Notes: generated by a model from the letters alone, not told the origin. Shown: positions 33,996 through 42,738, counted from the stretch's first letter. The stretch is 51,096 nucleotides of DNA from Acidobacteriota bacterium (GCA_026708265.1 JAPOVI010000075.1:1-51096), one strand, 5' to 3'. Numbers and translations are program-made.

Positions 33996-35056
33996 GGCTT
34001 CGACGGGATCGGCGCGAACGGCACGGCCGGCTCGCGCACGCCGGGGTGGCCGGCCGCGATCCTCTGCTGCGACACGAGCCGGGCCGCGTCGATCGCCTGC
34101 TGCTCGTCGGTGCGGCCCGCGCGGAGCAGGTTCACCATCGCGTGGTTCCCCTCGTGGCAGGCGTACTCGAAGAGGGTCACGCCGGGGGCGGAGCGAAGCA
34201 TCGGGAGGGCGACGGTGTAGGGGACCTCGAACGTCTCGGGATCCTCGACCGTGATCCGGTAGTCGATGGTGTTGGCGTCGACCAGCGTGAACCGCTCGGT
34301 CAGGCGCAGCGTCTCGCCCGACCCGCGGGGGCCGGTCGGGGTGACGTGCGAGGGCTGGTAGTCGCCGCCGTCGAGGCGGTCGTTGAAGTGGAGCGTCTCG
34401 ACGACCAGCGTGTCGCCCTCCCAGTAGCCGCGGGCGTCGCCCAGCCACTGGCGGATCGAGTCGGACGCGTGCGGCCGCCCGTCGAGGGGGACGATGCGCG
34501 CCTCGTGGATCATCTCCATCACGAGCACGAAGTGGTCGGGCGTCTGCAGGATCTGGTAGTTGGCGTTGTAGACCGTCGGGATCATCGCCGTCGGAAGGGT
34601 GCGCGAGATGCACCGTTCCCAGTTGTTCCGGTCGAGCCAGGAATCGGCCTCGCCCCGGCCGGCGCGGGCGTTCTCCCGGTCGACGAGGCGCTGCACGGCC
34701 TGCTCGGTCATCCGGATGCGCCCGTCGGGCGGGTCGACGATCAGGGCGTCGCGCTCGATGGCGCCGGCCTGCTCCAGCCAGCCCGCGCCGGTGCCGCGCG
34801 TCGCCGCGATGACCGCCTGCTGCGCCTCGCGGCCCTGTGCCTGCTCTTCCGCCGTCAGCCGCTCGAGCGGGGTGGTCGTCGAGTTGTTCCAGAGCCCCTG
34901 CAGGTCCGGCGCCCCCCAGGGTGTCCGCGGCAGCTCCGAGCCGTCCGCCGCGAGCCGCTCCGGCCTCCACTGGGCCGAGGCCGGGGCCGCCGCGGCCGCG
35001 AGGACCGCGAGAATCAGAACGCTGCCGACGCTGGCCCGCGCGCGTGTCGTCTTCAT
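33992..35056 (-). CDS. Exported conserved hypothetical protein, acidobacterial type
   Basis: A 354-residue protein with a signal peptide (VGSVLILAVLAAAAAPASAQ). It begins the mature chain with PRTPWGAPDLQGLWNNSTTT, the hallmark of a large family of secreted proteins with no known activity in Acidobacteriota and some Proteobacteria. Later landmarks are YNANYQILQTPDHFVLVMEM, IHEARIVPLDGRPH, WLGDARGYWEGDTLVVET and YACHEGNHAM. GGAGGA precedes the ATG at 35056. The stop overlaps the GTG of the DUF262 gene, although no functional relation is evident. Confidence 0.8.
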   Translation of the reverse strand: MKTTRARASVGSVLILAVLAAAAAPASAQWRPERLAADGSELPRTPWGAPDLQGLWNNSTTTPLERLTAEEQAQGREAQQAVIAATRGTGAGWLEQAGAIERDALIVDPPDGRIRMTEQAVQRLVDRENARAGRGEADSWLDRNNWERCISRTLPTAMIPTVYNANYQILQTPDHFVLVMEMIHEARIVPLDGRPHASDSIRQWLGDARGYWEGDTLVVETLHFNDRLDGGDYQPSHVTPTGPRGSGETLRLTERFTLVDANTIDYRITVEDPETFEVPYTVALPMLRSAPGVTLFEYACHEGNHAMVNLLRAGRTDEQQAIDAARLVSQQRIAAGHPGVREPAVPFAPIPSKP

Positions 35057-35243
35057 CCGTTCTCCTCCAGGAATCCCGCCAGTATAGGCCGAGCCGCGCC
35101 CCGCCGAACCGTCCCGGCGCCACGGCGTGAACCGGATCCCGCGGCCTCGCGAGTAGCACCGCGAGCCAATGGTCCGGCCATGGACACCGACCCGGGATAC
35201 CGCGGGCTCGTGGGCTGCACCCTGCGCGACTTATGATTGGGGA

Positions 35244-36254
35244 ATGCAAGCGACCGTGGCGGGTTCCCCGGCCGTCCGTGCGGTCACGGTGCGTCGGCGC
35301 GGGGAGCGGCTCGACCAGGACCTGGTGGTCGTGGAGGAGCCCCTCGAGATCCGGCTCGACGGCCGGCCGCTCGTCGTGACGATGCGGACGCCGGGGCACG
35401 ACGAGGAGCTTGCGGCGGGCTTTCTGTACGGCGAAGGGACGATCACGGACGGCGAGGACATCGCCTCGGTCCGTGCGGTCGCGGGCGGGGCAGCGGGCGG
35501 CGCGACGCTGGCGGTCGGCGCGACGCCTCCGGACAACGGCGCGCCCGCGGTCGGCGCGACGCCTCCGGACAACGGTGCGCCCGCGGTCGGCGCGACTGGC
35601 GGACCGGGCGAGACGTCGTCGGGGGACGGCTCGCGAGCGGGCAGGGTCCTGCGTCGAATCCGGGTCGCGAGCTTCGCCGGCGACCGGGTGGAGGTCACGC
35701 TGACCGAGAGCGCCGCGGCGGAGGCGGCAGCGGGCTCTGCCGCTGGCTCACCGACCGGCGACGCGGACCCGGAGCGCTCCTTCGCCGCGACCTCCGCCTG
35801 CGGCGTCTGCGGCAAGGAGTCGATCGACGACCTCCGCGCCGACGCCCCCGCCGTGGCGCCGGTAGCCTGCGCCCCCGCCCTGCTCGAAGCGCTGCCCGAT
35901 CGCCTCCGCTCCGCGCAGACCCTCTTCGAGGCGACGGGCGGCATCCATGCCGCCGGCGTCTTCACCCTGGACGGCGACCTGCTGTGCGTGCGCGAGGACA
36001 TCGGCCGCCACAATGCGGTGGACAAGGTGATCGGCCACTTCGTCCTCGCGGGCGGCGTGCCCCTCCGCAATCGCATCCTGGTCGTCAGCGGGCGGGCCGG
36101 CTTCGAGCTGGTCCAGAAGGCCCTGGCGGCATCCATCCCGGCGATGGTCTCGGTCGGCGCCGCCTCGAGCGTCGCCGTGGACATGGCGGCGGCGGCCGGC
36201 ATGACGCTCTATTCGTTCGCCGGCCGCGGCCGCGGCAACCTGCACGTCGGTTGA
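35244..36254 (+). CDS. fdhD: Formate dehydrogenase accessory sulfurtransferase FdhD
   Basis: A 336-residue sulfurtransferase that transfers sulfur from IscS to the Mo cofactor of formate dehydrogenase. Conserved parts: EEPLEIRLDGRPLVVTMRTP, DEELAAGFLYGEG, the catalytic CGVCG at 186-190, ATGGIHAAGVFTLDG, VREDIGRHNAVDKVIG, SGRAGFELVQKAL. Compared with E. coli FdhD (277 residues) an Ala/Gly/Pro insert of roughly 50-60 residues at about 80-175 includes a 12-residue tandem repeat. The ATG at 35244 is chosen over one 25 codons upstream because it fits the family N terminus. It is divergent from the preceding exported gene and six kb from the fdh structural genes. Confidence 0.93.
   Translation: MQATVAGSPAVRAVTVRRRGERLDQDLVVVEEPLEIRLDGRPLVVTMRTPGHDEELAAGFLYGEGTITDGEDIASVRAVAGGAAGGATLAVGATPPDNGAPAVGATPPDNGAPAVGATGGPGETSSGDGSRAGRVLRRIRVASFAGDRVEVTLTESAAAEAAAGSAAGSPTGDADPERSFAATSACGVCGKESIDDLRADAPAVAPVACAPALLEALPDRLRSAQTLFEATGGIHAAGVFTLDGDLLCVREDIGRHNAVDKVIGHFVLAGGVPLRNRILVVSGRAGFELVQKALAASIPAMVSVGAASSVAVDMAAAAGMTLYSFAGRGRGNLHVG
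35511..35597 (+). repeat. 36-base tandem repeat inside fdhD
   Basis: Two copies (35511-35546, 35547-35582) that differ at one base, plus a 15-base partial copy. It encodes AVGATPPDNGAP twice, in frame, in the low-complexity insert between the conserved N-terminal region and the CGVCG motif. Because the unit is a multiple of three, copy changes would keep the frame. Confidence 0.9.
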
Positions 36255-36283
36255 CCGATTTCGCACGGTCCGGCGCCGAACCT

Positions 36284-36694
36284 TCACATGCTGGCCTGGC
36301 CCAGCCGTTCGGCCAGACGCACGAAGCGCTCCGCCGCGTCGACCGCCGCGCTCGCCTGCGACTCCCCGAACGCCTCGAACGGCACGCCGCCCGCGAGGCC
36401 GTTGGGATAGCGGGTCGGGACGTAGTACTGATCGAGCACTCCCGCGTGCTCGCGCAGAGCCTGCAGCTCGGGGACCCGGTCGGCGTAGCGTGAACCCAGC
36501 ACGACGAGCGAGTGGCCGATGACGGTCCTCTCCCCCAGCCCGTAGGCAATGGACTTCACCGCTTTCTCCGCGGCCTGCTGTGCGATGAAGCACGCCTGGG
36601 CGTGGAACCCCTCGCGCACCGCGATGCGGGCGAACGCGAGGTCGTTATCCGCCTGCCGGTACCAGCGGTCAGCTTCCGCCCGGGCGTCCCACAT
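36284..36694 (-). CDS. hepT: HEPN-domain toxin (HepT-like)
   Basis: A 136-residue helical HEPN protein. The RNase motif Rx4H is at R56 and H61 (ERTVIGHS). The ADNDLAFARIAVREGFHAQA and FIAQQAAEKAVKS segments are typical of the HEPN family paired with MNT nucleotidyltransferases. HEPN toxins act as RNases or are inactivated by AMPylation in the type VII toxin-antitoxin setup. The gene overlaps the nucleotidyltransferase by 26 bases, so they are co-translated. Confidence 0.85.
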   Translation of the reverse strand: MWDARAEADRWYRQADNDLAFARIAVREGFHAQACFIAQQAAEKAVKSIAYGLGERTVIGHSLVVLGSRYADRVPELQALREHAGVLDQYYVPTRYPNGLAGGVPFEAFGESQASAAVDAAERFVRLAERLGQASM

Positions 36695-36995
36695 AGAACT
36701 GCGCGGCTTCCGCAAGGGCGTCGACGAGGAACGGTTGCCCCTCCGCCTGCAACCTGGCGAACTCCTCCGGCGTGTAGACGAGAAGGTCCACGCCGACGTC
36801 GGCGTTCGCGATGGCAGGGAGGTAGTCGCGGAACCGCTCCACGAACGGGCGATCCGTCGGCGCCACGACGATGAGGTCGATGTCGCTCCCGGCGCGCGCC
36901 GTGCCTCGCGCATACGATCCGAAGATCCACGCGGCGTGCGCGTCCTGCGCTGCGAGGAGCGACCGCAGGGCCGGGAGGAAACTGTCGAGCTGCAT
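36669..36995 (-). CDS. mntA: MNT nucleotidyltransferase antitoxin (MntA-like)
   Basis: A 108-residue minimal nucleotidyltransferase. The catalytic motif GSYARGTARAGSDIDL has G26-S27 and the D38/D40 pair; a third Asp lies in ADVGVDLLVY. It would adenylylate the HEPN partner. The ATG at 36995 is preferred to an upstream one because AAGGAG lies seven bases before it. It follows the DUF3226 gene by 60 bases on the same strand, so it may share that operon. Confidence 0.87.
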   Translation of the reverse strand: MQLDSFLPALRSLLAAQDAHAAWIFGSYARGTARAGSDIDLIVVAPTDRPFVERFRDYLPAIANADVGVDLLVYTPEEFARLQAEGQPFLVDALAEAAQFYVGRPGGS

Positions 36996-37055
36996 TGGAT
37001 CTCCTTCCGGGAAGCGCGTGGGCGCTGGCGGCGGTTCGCGGCCCATGAAGCTCCG

Positions 37056-37700
37056 CTAGACGCCGAAGAGACCTCTGAACCACCCGACGAAGGGCCGCGA
37101 TTCCGGCTTGGTGGGATCCAGAACGGGTCCTTTCACGGCATGGTGAAGCCGTAGCCCCGGAGGATGCTGCCACGCGAGCCACGTATGGAGCTGCGCCTTT
37201 CGCTCGTGGACGGTCTTGTACGCGGCGCCCTGCCGCTTGGACTCGCGAGTGCATCGGCGGGCCAGCTCGTACAGTTCGCGGGAATCGTCGGGAATCAGCT
37301 CGACGAGAAGGTCCTCCAGCATGCCAGCCAACCGGTTGTCCGGCATGATCCAGATGCCGAATCGGGGACCGCCGGGGTGGACGACACTCAATCCCTCGGC
37401 CGGAATCTGGTCCGGCAACTCCTCGAACTCGCTGCTGCACCAAGCCTTGAGCTGATCCCACCTACCGGCGACGTCATCGTCCGCATCGACCACTACACCC
37501 AGCGCCTCGAGCCCCGAGGCTCGCAACTCGGCCTCCATGACTCCCGGCCGCAGGATCTCGTCGACGCCGCCGTACGGCTTGATGAAGACTGGGGAGTTGG
37601 GAGGCTCGGGCCACGTGACACCGTTCTCCTCCATGAGGTACGGAATTACCTTCTGGTCCGTCCTGCCCTCCACCAGCAACGTCCTGCGGTGGGAAGGCAA
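37056..37700 (-). CDS. DUF3226 TOPRIM-like protein
   Basis: A 214-residue protein. TOPRIM signatures: E11 in TLLVEGRTDQKVIPYL and D72-x-D74 in GVVVDADDD, a metal-binding set of nuclease type. Then RWDQLKAWC, FGIWIMPDNRLAGMLEDLL, characteristic of DUF3226. The start is one base after the stop of the ATPase gene, so the two are a coupled pair. The pairing of an OLD/AAA_15-like ATPase with a separate TOPRIM protein parallels PARIS (AriA/AriB with DUF4435) and split OLD systems; a defence role is inferred. Nuclease activity is not proved by sequence. Confidence 0.8.
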   Translation of the reverse strand: MPSHRRTLLVEGRTDQKVIPYLMEENGVTWPEPPNSPVFIKPYGGVDEILRPGVMEAELRASGLEALGVVVDADDDVAGRWDQLKAWCSSEFEELPDQIPAEGLSVVHPGGPRFGIWIMPDNRLAGMLEDLLVELIPDDSRELYELARRCTRESKRQGAAYKTVHERKAQLHTWLAWQHPPGLRLHHAVKGPVLDPTKPESRPFVGWFRGLFGV

Positions 37701-37701
37701 G

Positions 37702-38811
37702 TCAGCGGACCTCTATTTCTCGCTCGGCGGCAGCGACGATGGCCTCGCTGCCGAACCTGACCGCCTCGCCCCGGCTCCGATCGATCCTCTGTATCGTAAA
37801 GGCTCCTGCCTCCGATTTCGCGACTGCGGCCAGGCTCTCGTAGCAATCCCGGCTGTGCGTTGTGGCGAACACCTGGACGGACAGGGCTGCAGCCTGCGCG
37901 CCGATCATCCGCCACATGCCTTCCATCGTGGAGTAATGAAGGCCGGTGTCGATTTCGTCGACGAGGAGGACCCCCCCGCCGGCGCTGGCAATGGAGAGCG
38001 CCAGTCCGAGCATTCGCCACAGGCCGTCGCCCATGCTCCCTATCGGCACCTGACCATCCGTTTCTCGGAGCTTTACTACCACTCCCCCAGGCCCGTCCCG
38101 ACCGAGAAACCTCCTGTCGTCCGCAACGGGGGCGATGTCCTCGACCGTCGGCTCGACGACACGAAGCGCCTGCTTGACCGGGGCGTCCCTGTCCGTGAAA
38201 ACGAACCTGCTGTATGTCCTGGCGACATCCGCCGCCCCCAGCCCGCCGGTCCTGACGAACTGAATCGCCTGCCTCGCAGAGCCGCGTAGCCGTGTAAGCC
38301 GCTGGCGTCGGTACAAGACGCCGTCCTCGGAGATTCGAGCCCGGAAGTCGTCCTCCGCATTCGTCCACTTGACGTGAAGGACGAAAGGGGCGTCCTCACC
38401 CACCAGGTCTGCGTTTCGCCCCTCGTCATCGGAACCGGACGGCTCCTCGACGTACACGGTCACCTTGTCGTTCCAGCCGCCGGACGCGGCGTCGCCGATG
38501 CGATCTGCCTCGATGCGTATCCGGCTGCGCAACTGGCGGTTCGCGAACAGGTGCGACACGTCTATGGGTTCCGGACGCGGACCGACAGCCGCGCGGGCAT
38601 CGCCGTCGCTCGGGTAGCCCCACTCTCCCCGACGACCAGCAATCGACGCCAGCACTTGCGGATGGCCGGCCGACTGGAGCAACTCAATGCACTCCAGAAT
38701 CGAGGTCTTGCCGCTGTTGTTCCCCCCGACCAGCAGATTGACGCGGCCGAGCCCCCGCATCCGGAACGAGTCGAGCCCTCGATAGCCGCTTATGTATAGC
38801 GAGGAGTACAA
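37702..38811 (-). CDS. OLD/AAA_15-like ABC ATPase
   Basis: A 369-residue ATPase of the RecF/OLD/SMC-like class. Walker A GGNNSGKTS at 29-37; a signature-like IGSMGDGLWRML; Walker B VLLVDEIDTGL; and the histidine switch VFATTHSRDC. The N terminus IGYRGLDSFRM-type strand (SGYRGLDSFRMRGL) matches the family. The start is TTG at 38811, with GGAG eight bases upstream; no ATG is available before the first strand. Transcribed 27 bases after the ankyrin gene and one base before the TOPRIM gene. Such ATPases load or gate a TOPRIM nuclease, often in anti-phage systems. Confidence 0.87.
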   Translation of the reverse strand: MYSSLYISGYRGLDSFRMRGLGRVNLLVGGNNSGKTSILECIELLQSAGHPQVLASIAGRRGEWGYPSDGDARAAVGPRPEPIDVSHLFANRQLRSRIRIEADRIGDAASGGWNDKVTVYVEEPSGSDDEGRNADLVGEDAPFVLHVKWTNAEDDFRARISEDGVLYRRQRLTRLRGSARQAIQFVRTGGLGAADVARTYSRFVFTDRDAPVKQALRVVEPTVEDIAPVADDRRFLGRDGPGGVVVKLRETDGQVPIGSMGDGLWRMLGLALSIASAGGGVLLVDEIDTGLHYSTMEGMWRMIGAQAAALSVQVFATTHSRDCYESLAAVAKSEAGAFTIQRIDRSRGEAVRFGSEAIVAAAEREIEVR

Positions 38812-38838
38812 TGCGCGATCTCCGTGACTGCTTGAAGT

Positions 38839-40182
38839 CTACCGCTTCCCCGTCGCCCGCTCGGCGACGAGCCGGCGCATGAGCTCGATGGTGTGCGTCG
38901 GTGCCTCGAACTCGGCTTCCTCGAGCGGGGTGCGCCCGTACTGGTCGAGGGCGTCGAAGTCGACGCCGTTCGCAGCCAGGTACTCGACGATGTCGTCGTC
39001 GCCGACGCGGATGGCGACGTGGAACGCGCTGGGGCTGCGCGGGGGGTAGACGTTGACGTCGAGGTCCAGCTCGACGACGAGGCGCACGGCCTCCAGCTCG
39101 CGGCTGCGGGCGGCGAGCAGAACGGCACCCGCGCCGGCATCGGTTACGGCGGTCGGGTCGGCGCCGAGCGCCAGGAGCGCCTGCATCATCTCGACGTTGC
39201 CCGCCCGTGCGGCGCCCAGGAACGGCGTCAGGCCCCCATCGCTTCGCCAGCCGCCCCCGGCGTTGCCGGTGCGGGCGTGGACGTCTGCGCCTCGCGCGAC
39301 GAGCTCCCGGGCCAGCTCGACGTTGCCCCGGGCGACGACGGCATGGAGCGCCGAGCGGCCGTCCCCGTCGCGCGCGTTGACGTCGGCGCCGTGGTCCAGC
39401 AGCAACCGCGTCACGCCGTCGCGACCCTCCCTGGCGGCGATCAGGAAGGCGCTCCGGCCGTCGGCAGCGGCGGCGTGCGGGTCGGCGCCGGCCGCGATCA
39501 AGGCACCCGCCGTCTCGGCATCTCCCGACGCCGCCGCAAACAGGAGAGGGGCGAAGCCGTTCGCAGAGCGGGCCTCGACAGCGGCGCCGCGCTCGATGAG
39601 GAAGCGGGCGATCCCGGAATGACCTTCGGCAGCGGCCCACATCAGGGCCGTCTGGCCCATCCGATTCTCCGCGGCGTCGACCGCGGCGCCCCGTTCGACC
39701 AGGAACCGCACGAGCGCCTCGTTCCCGGCGTGGACAGCGGCGTGGAGCGGCGTGTCGCCGCTCCAGCGCGCGACGTCGATGTCCGCCCCCGCGTCGAGCA
39801 GCAGGCGCGCGACATCCAGGCTGCCGTTCCCGCAGGCGAACAGCAGCGGCGTCTCGCCGTTCTCGTCGGCGGCGTTGGGGTCGGCGCCGGCGTCGAGCAG
39901 CGCCGCGGCGATCTCGGAACCGCCCCGAAGCGCGGCCCAGTGGAGCGGCGTCGATCCGTCGGAGCGGGCCGCGTTGACGTCGGCGCCGCCGGCGACGAGG
40001 GCGGCCACGGCGTCCGCATCCCCGCGCTGGACCGCCTCCACCAGCGCCGTCCGGCCGCCTGGCACGGATGGCGTCGGCTGGGCCAGCGCGAGGGAGGCGA
40101 AGACGAGGAAGGCAGCGGTGCCAGCGAGCCGGGAGGCTGCCAACCCGCTCCGGATCGACCCCAACGAGTGCGTCTTCCCCAT
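38839..40182 (-). CDS. Exported ankyrin-repeat protein
   Basis: A 447-residue protein. Signal peptide (LAGTAAFLVFASLALAQ), then about 11 ankyrin repeats, each with the TPLHWAALRG / GADVNA-type consensus, from about residue 43 to the C terminus (last clear repeat: YGRTPLEEAEF). Periplasmic protein-binding scaffold by family. Its neighbour on the opposite strand, 27 bases away, is the DUF1592/DUF1552 pair, a grouping seen repeatedly in Acidobacteriota. The ATG at 40182 is close to the signal peptide. No missing repeat residues stand out. Confidence 0.88.
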   Translation of the reverse strand: MGKTHSLGSIRSGLAASRLAGTAAFLVFASLALAQPTPSVPGGRTALVEAVQRGDADAVAALVAGGADVNAARSDGSTPLHWAALRGGSEIAAALLDAGADPNAADENGETPLLFACGNGSLDVARLLLDAGADIDVARWSGDTPLHAAVHAGNEALVRFLVERGAAVDAAENRMGQTALMWAAAEGHSGIARFLIERGAAVEARSANGFAPLLFAAASGDAETAGALIAAGADPHAAAADGRSAFLIAAREGRDGVTRLLLDHGADVNARDGDGRSALHAVVARGNVELARELVARGADVHARTGNAGGGWRSDGGLTPFLGAARAGNVEMMQALLALGADPTAVTDAGAGAVLLAARSRELEAVRLVVELDLDVNVYPPRSPSAFHVAIRVGDDDIVEYLAANGVDFDALDQYGRTPLEEAEFEAPTHTIELMRRLVAERATGKR

Positions 40183-40209
40183 CGAACCGAATGCTACACT
40201 CCGAACCCG

Positions 40210-42738
40210 ATGGACGGAGCAGCGCGGGTCGCGGGCCGCGGGTCGAATCCGGCGTCGTTCGCGCGGCGACCGAGGACCCCGGCGCTGCTCGCACGCTGCT
40301 CGCTGCTCCGGACGGCCGCGGCAACGCTGACCGCGCGCTGCTGGCGGCTGCTCCCGGCGGCCGCGGCGACGCTGACCGTGCGCTGCCGACGGCTGTCCCC
40401 GGCGGCCGCGGCGGCGTCAGCGCCGATCCTGATCGTCTCCGCGCTCGCGCCAGCCGCGGCAGCGCCGGCTCCGATCCTGGGCTCGCCCGCGGCGGCCGCC
40501 GCCCGGCTGGGCAACCAGGCCGGGCCCGGCGGTGCCGAACTGCTGCAGGGCACCCTTCGCCGCTACTGTCTCACCTGCCACAACGACCGCACCCTGACGG
40601 CGGGACTCTCGCTGCAGCACGTCGACGCGACGCGCGTGGCCGAGCACGCGCGGGTGCTCGAGAAGGTGTTCCAGAAGCTGCGGGCAGGCGAGATGCCACC
40701 GGCCGGCCGACCACACCCGGACGCGTCCACCACCGCCCACCTGGTGGCCTGGCTGGAGGCGGCCCTGGACGGCGCGGCGGCCGAACGCCCGGACCCCGGC
40801 GCGCCCGCCATCCACCGCCTCAACCGCACGGAATACCGCAACGCGGTCCGCGACCTCCTGGGGCTCGATCTCGACCACGCCCGCGACCTGCCGGCTGACG
40901 ACTCCGGCTACGGCTTCGACAACATCGGCGACGTCCTGACCGTCTCGCCGCTCCACGTCGAGCAGTACGTCGCCGCGGCGCGGCGCATCGGCCGCCTGGC
41001 CGCCGGCAACCTGACGCCGCGGCCGGTGGTCGAGCGCTACGAGGCGCCGCGCGGGACGGCCGACGTGGCGATCGACGGGCTGCCGCCGAACGAGCGGGGC
41101 GGCATCCTGTTCCGCCATTACTTCCCGTTCGACGCCGAGTACACGATCACCGTGCGCGTCCGCGGCCGGCGCGCGGCCGGGATGCCGGCGCCGCGGCTCG
41201 ACATCCGCATCGACGGCCGCCGGGTACACCTGATCGACGCCGACTTCGACCCGGCCGAAGCCAACCAGCTCACTCGCAACTTCGAGCTCCGGCTGCCGCT
41301 CCCGGCCGGCGAGCACGAGGTCGGGGCGGGCTTCCTGACCGAGTTCGCCAAGAGCGAGGACGGGCAGGCCACCAACCGCCATTCCGTCGACTACGTGCTG
41401 GTCGGCGGCCCCTACCACGCGGCGGGCCCGGGCGACCCCGAGAGCCGCCGCCGGCTCTTCGTCTGCCGGCCGGACACCCGTCGGGCCGAGGAACCTTGCG
41501 CACGGAGCATCCTGAGCAGGGTCGCCCGCCGCGCCTACCGCCGTCCCGTGACCGCGGCCGACATCGACCCGCTGCTCGAGCTGTTCGCCCTGGGCCGCGC
41601 CGACGGCGCGCGCTTCGAGGACGGGATCGAGATGGCGCTCAGCGGCGTGCTCGTCTCGCCGAGCTTCCTCTTCCGGGTCCCGCGCGCCCCGGAGGGTGCC
41701 GCCCCCGGCTCCGTGCATCCGCTCTCCGACGTCGACCTCGCGTCGCGCCTGTCCTTCTTCCTCTGGAGCAGCATCCCGGACGAGGAGCTGCTCAACCTCG
41801 CCGAGCGGGGCCGCCTGCAGGACGCCGACGTGCTCGCCGGCCAGATCCGGCGGATGCTGGCCGACCCGAAGGCGCGGGCCCTCGTCGACAACTTCGGCGG
41901 GCAGTGGCTGCACCTGCGGAACGTCGCCGACTGGCGGCCCGACCCGGAGCGGTTCGCCGATTTCGACGAATCGCTGCGCTACGCGTTCGAGCGCGAGACG
42001 GCCCTCTTCCTCGATCACCTGATCCGCGACGACCGCAGCGTGCTGGAGCTCGTCGACGGCGACTACAGCTTCCTGAACGAGCGCCTGGCCCGCTTCTACG
42101 GCGTCGACGGGGTCGGCGGCGGCCACTTCCGCCGCGTACCGCTCGCCGGCACCGAGCGGGGCGGCGTCCTGACGCACGGCAGCGTCCTGATGGTCACGTC
42201 GTATCCGACCCGCACCTCGCCGGTGCTGCGGGGCAAGTGGGTGCTCGAGAACCTGCTCGGGGCGCCGCCGCCGCCGCCCCCGCCCGACGTTCCAGCCCTG
42301 GCGGACGGGGCCGGGACCTCCGCCGGCAGCCTGCGCGAAGCGCTCGAACGGCATCGGGCCAACCCGGCGTGCGCGGCGTGCCATGCCCGGCTCGACCCGC
42401 TCGGCTTCGCGCTCGAGCGCTTCGACGCGGTCGGCGCGCATCGCACGGAAGAGGACGGCGTGCCGGTCGAGGCATCGGGCGCGCTGCCGGACGGCACCCT
42501 GGTGGACGGCCCGGCCGGGTTGCGGCAGGTGCTTCTCGACCGCCGGCAGGAATTCGTGGAGACGCTGGCCGCCAGGCTCCTGACCTACGCGCTCGGTCGG
42601 GGGCTGGAATCGTACGACCGGCCGGCCGTGCGGGAGATCCGACGGCGGACGGAGGCGGCGAACCACCGGTTCTCGGCCCTGGTGGCCGCCATCGTCGATA
42701 GCGTACCATTCCGGCTGAGGAGGACCCCGGAGCCATGA
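40210..42738 (+). CDS. DUF1592/DUF1588 cytochrome-like secreted protein
   Basis: An 842-residue exported protein. A heme c-like CLTCH is at 120-124 (planctomycete cytochrome-type domain). Then DUF1587 (IHRLNRTEYRNAVRDLLGLD), DUF1595 (ARRAYRRPVTAADIDPLLEL), DUF1592 (LASRLSFFLWSSIPDEELLN), DUF1588 (VTSYPTRTSPVLRGKWVLEN, then CAACHARLDPLGFALE, a second CxxCH) and DUF1585 at the C terminus. The N-terminal 100 residues are Ala-rich with a 15-residue repeat and look replaced or extended. The product overlaps the DUF1552 start by four bases. The pair is of unknown function, perhaps an extracellular redox or polymer-degrading complex. Confidence 0.9.
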   Translation: MDGAARVAGRGSNPASFARRPRTPALLARCSLLRTAAATLTARCWRLLPAAAATLTVRCRRLSPAAAAASAPILIVSALAPAAAAPAPILGSPAAAAARLGNQAGPGGAELLQGTLRRYCLTCHNDRTLTAGLSLQHVDATRVAEHARVLEKVFQKLRAGEMPPAGRPHPDASTTAHLVAWLEAALDGAAAERPDPGAPAIHRLNRTEYRNAVRDLLGLDLDHARDLPADDSGYGFDNIGDVLTVSPLHVEQYVAAARRIGRLAAGNLTPRPVVERYEAPRGTADVAIDGLPPNERGGILFRHYFPFDAEYTITVRVRGRRAAGMPAPRLDIRIDGRRVHLIDADFDPAEANQLTRNFELRLPLPAGEHEVGAGFLTEFAKSEDGQATNRHSVDYVLVGGPYHAAGPGDPESRRRLFVCRPDTRRAEEPCARSILSRVARRAYRRPVTAADIDPLLELFALGRADGARFEDGIEMALSGVLVSPSFLFRVPRAPEGAAPGSVHPLSDVDLASRLSFFLWSSIPDEELLNLAERGRLQDADVLAGQIRRMLADPKARALVDNFGGQWLHLRNVADWRPDPERFADFDESLRYAFERETALFLDHLIRDDRSVLELVDGDYSFLNERLARFYGVDGVGGGHFRRVPLAGTERGGVLTHGSVLMVTSYPTRTSPVLRGKWVLENLLGAPPPPPPPDVPALADGAGTSAGSLREALERHRANPACAACHARLDPLGFALERFDAVGAHRTEEDGVPVEASGALPDGTLVDGPAGLRQVLLDRRQEFVETLAARLLTYALGRGLESYDRPAVREIRRRTEAANHRFSALVAAIVDSVPFRLRRTPEP
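40303..40410 (+). repeat. 45-base imperfect tandem repeat in the DUF1592 gene
   Basis: About 2.4 copies of a 45-base unit (40303-40347, 40348-40392 and a partial copy). They encode LLRTAAATLTARCWR, LLPAAAATLTVRCRR, then LSPAAAAAS. The copies have diverged and keep the frame. They lie in the leader before the heme motif. Confidence 0.75.

Noticed and set aside
35511-35597. CRISPR-like repeats
   Set aside because: Only two and a bit tandem copies without spacers, in frame inside fdhD.
38893-40209. N-terminal extension of the DUF1592 protein opposite the ankyrin gene
   Set aside because: Antisense to ankyrin repeats; the heme and DUF1587 domains fit a start at 40210.
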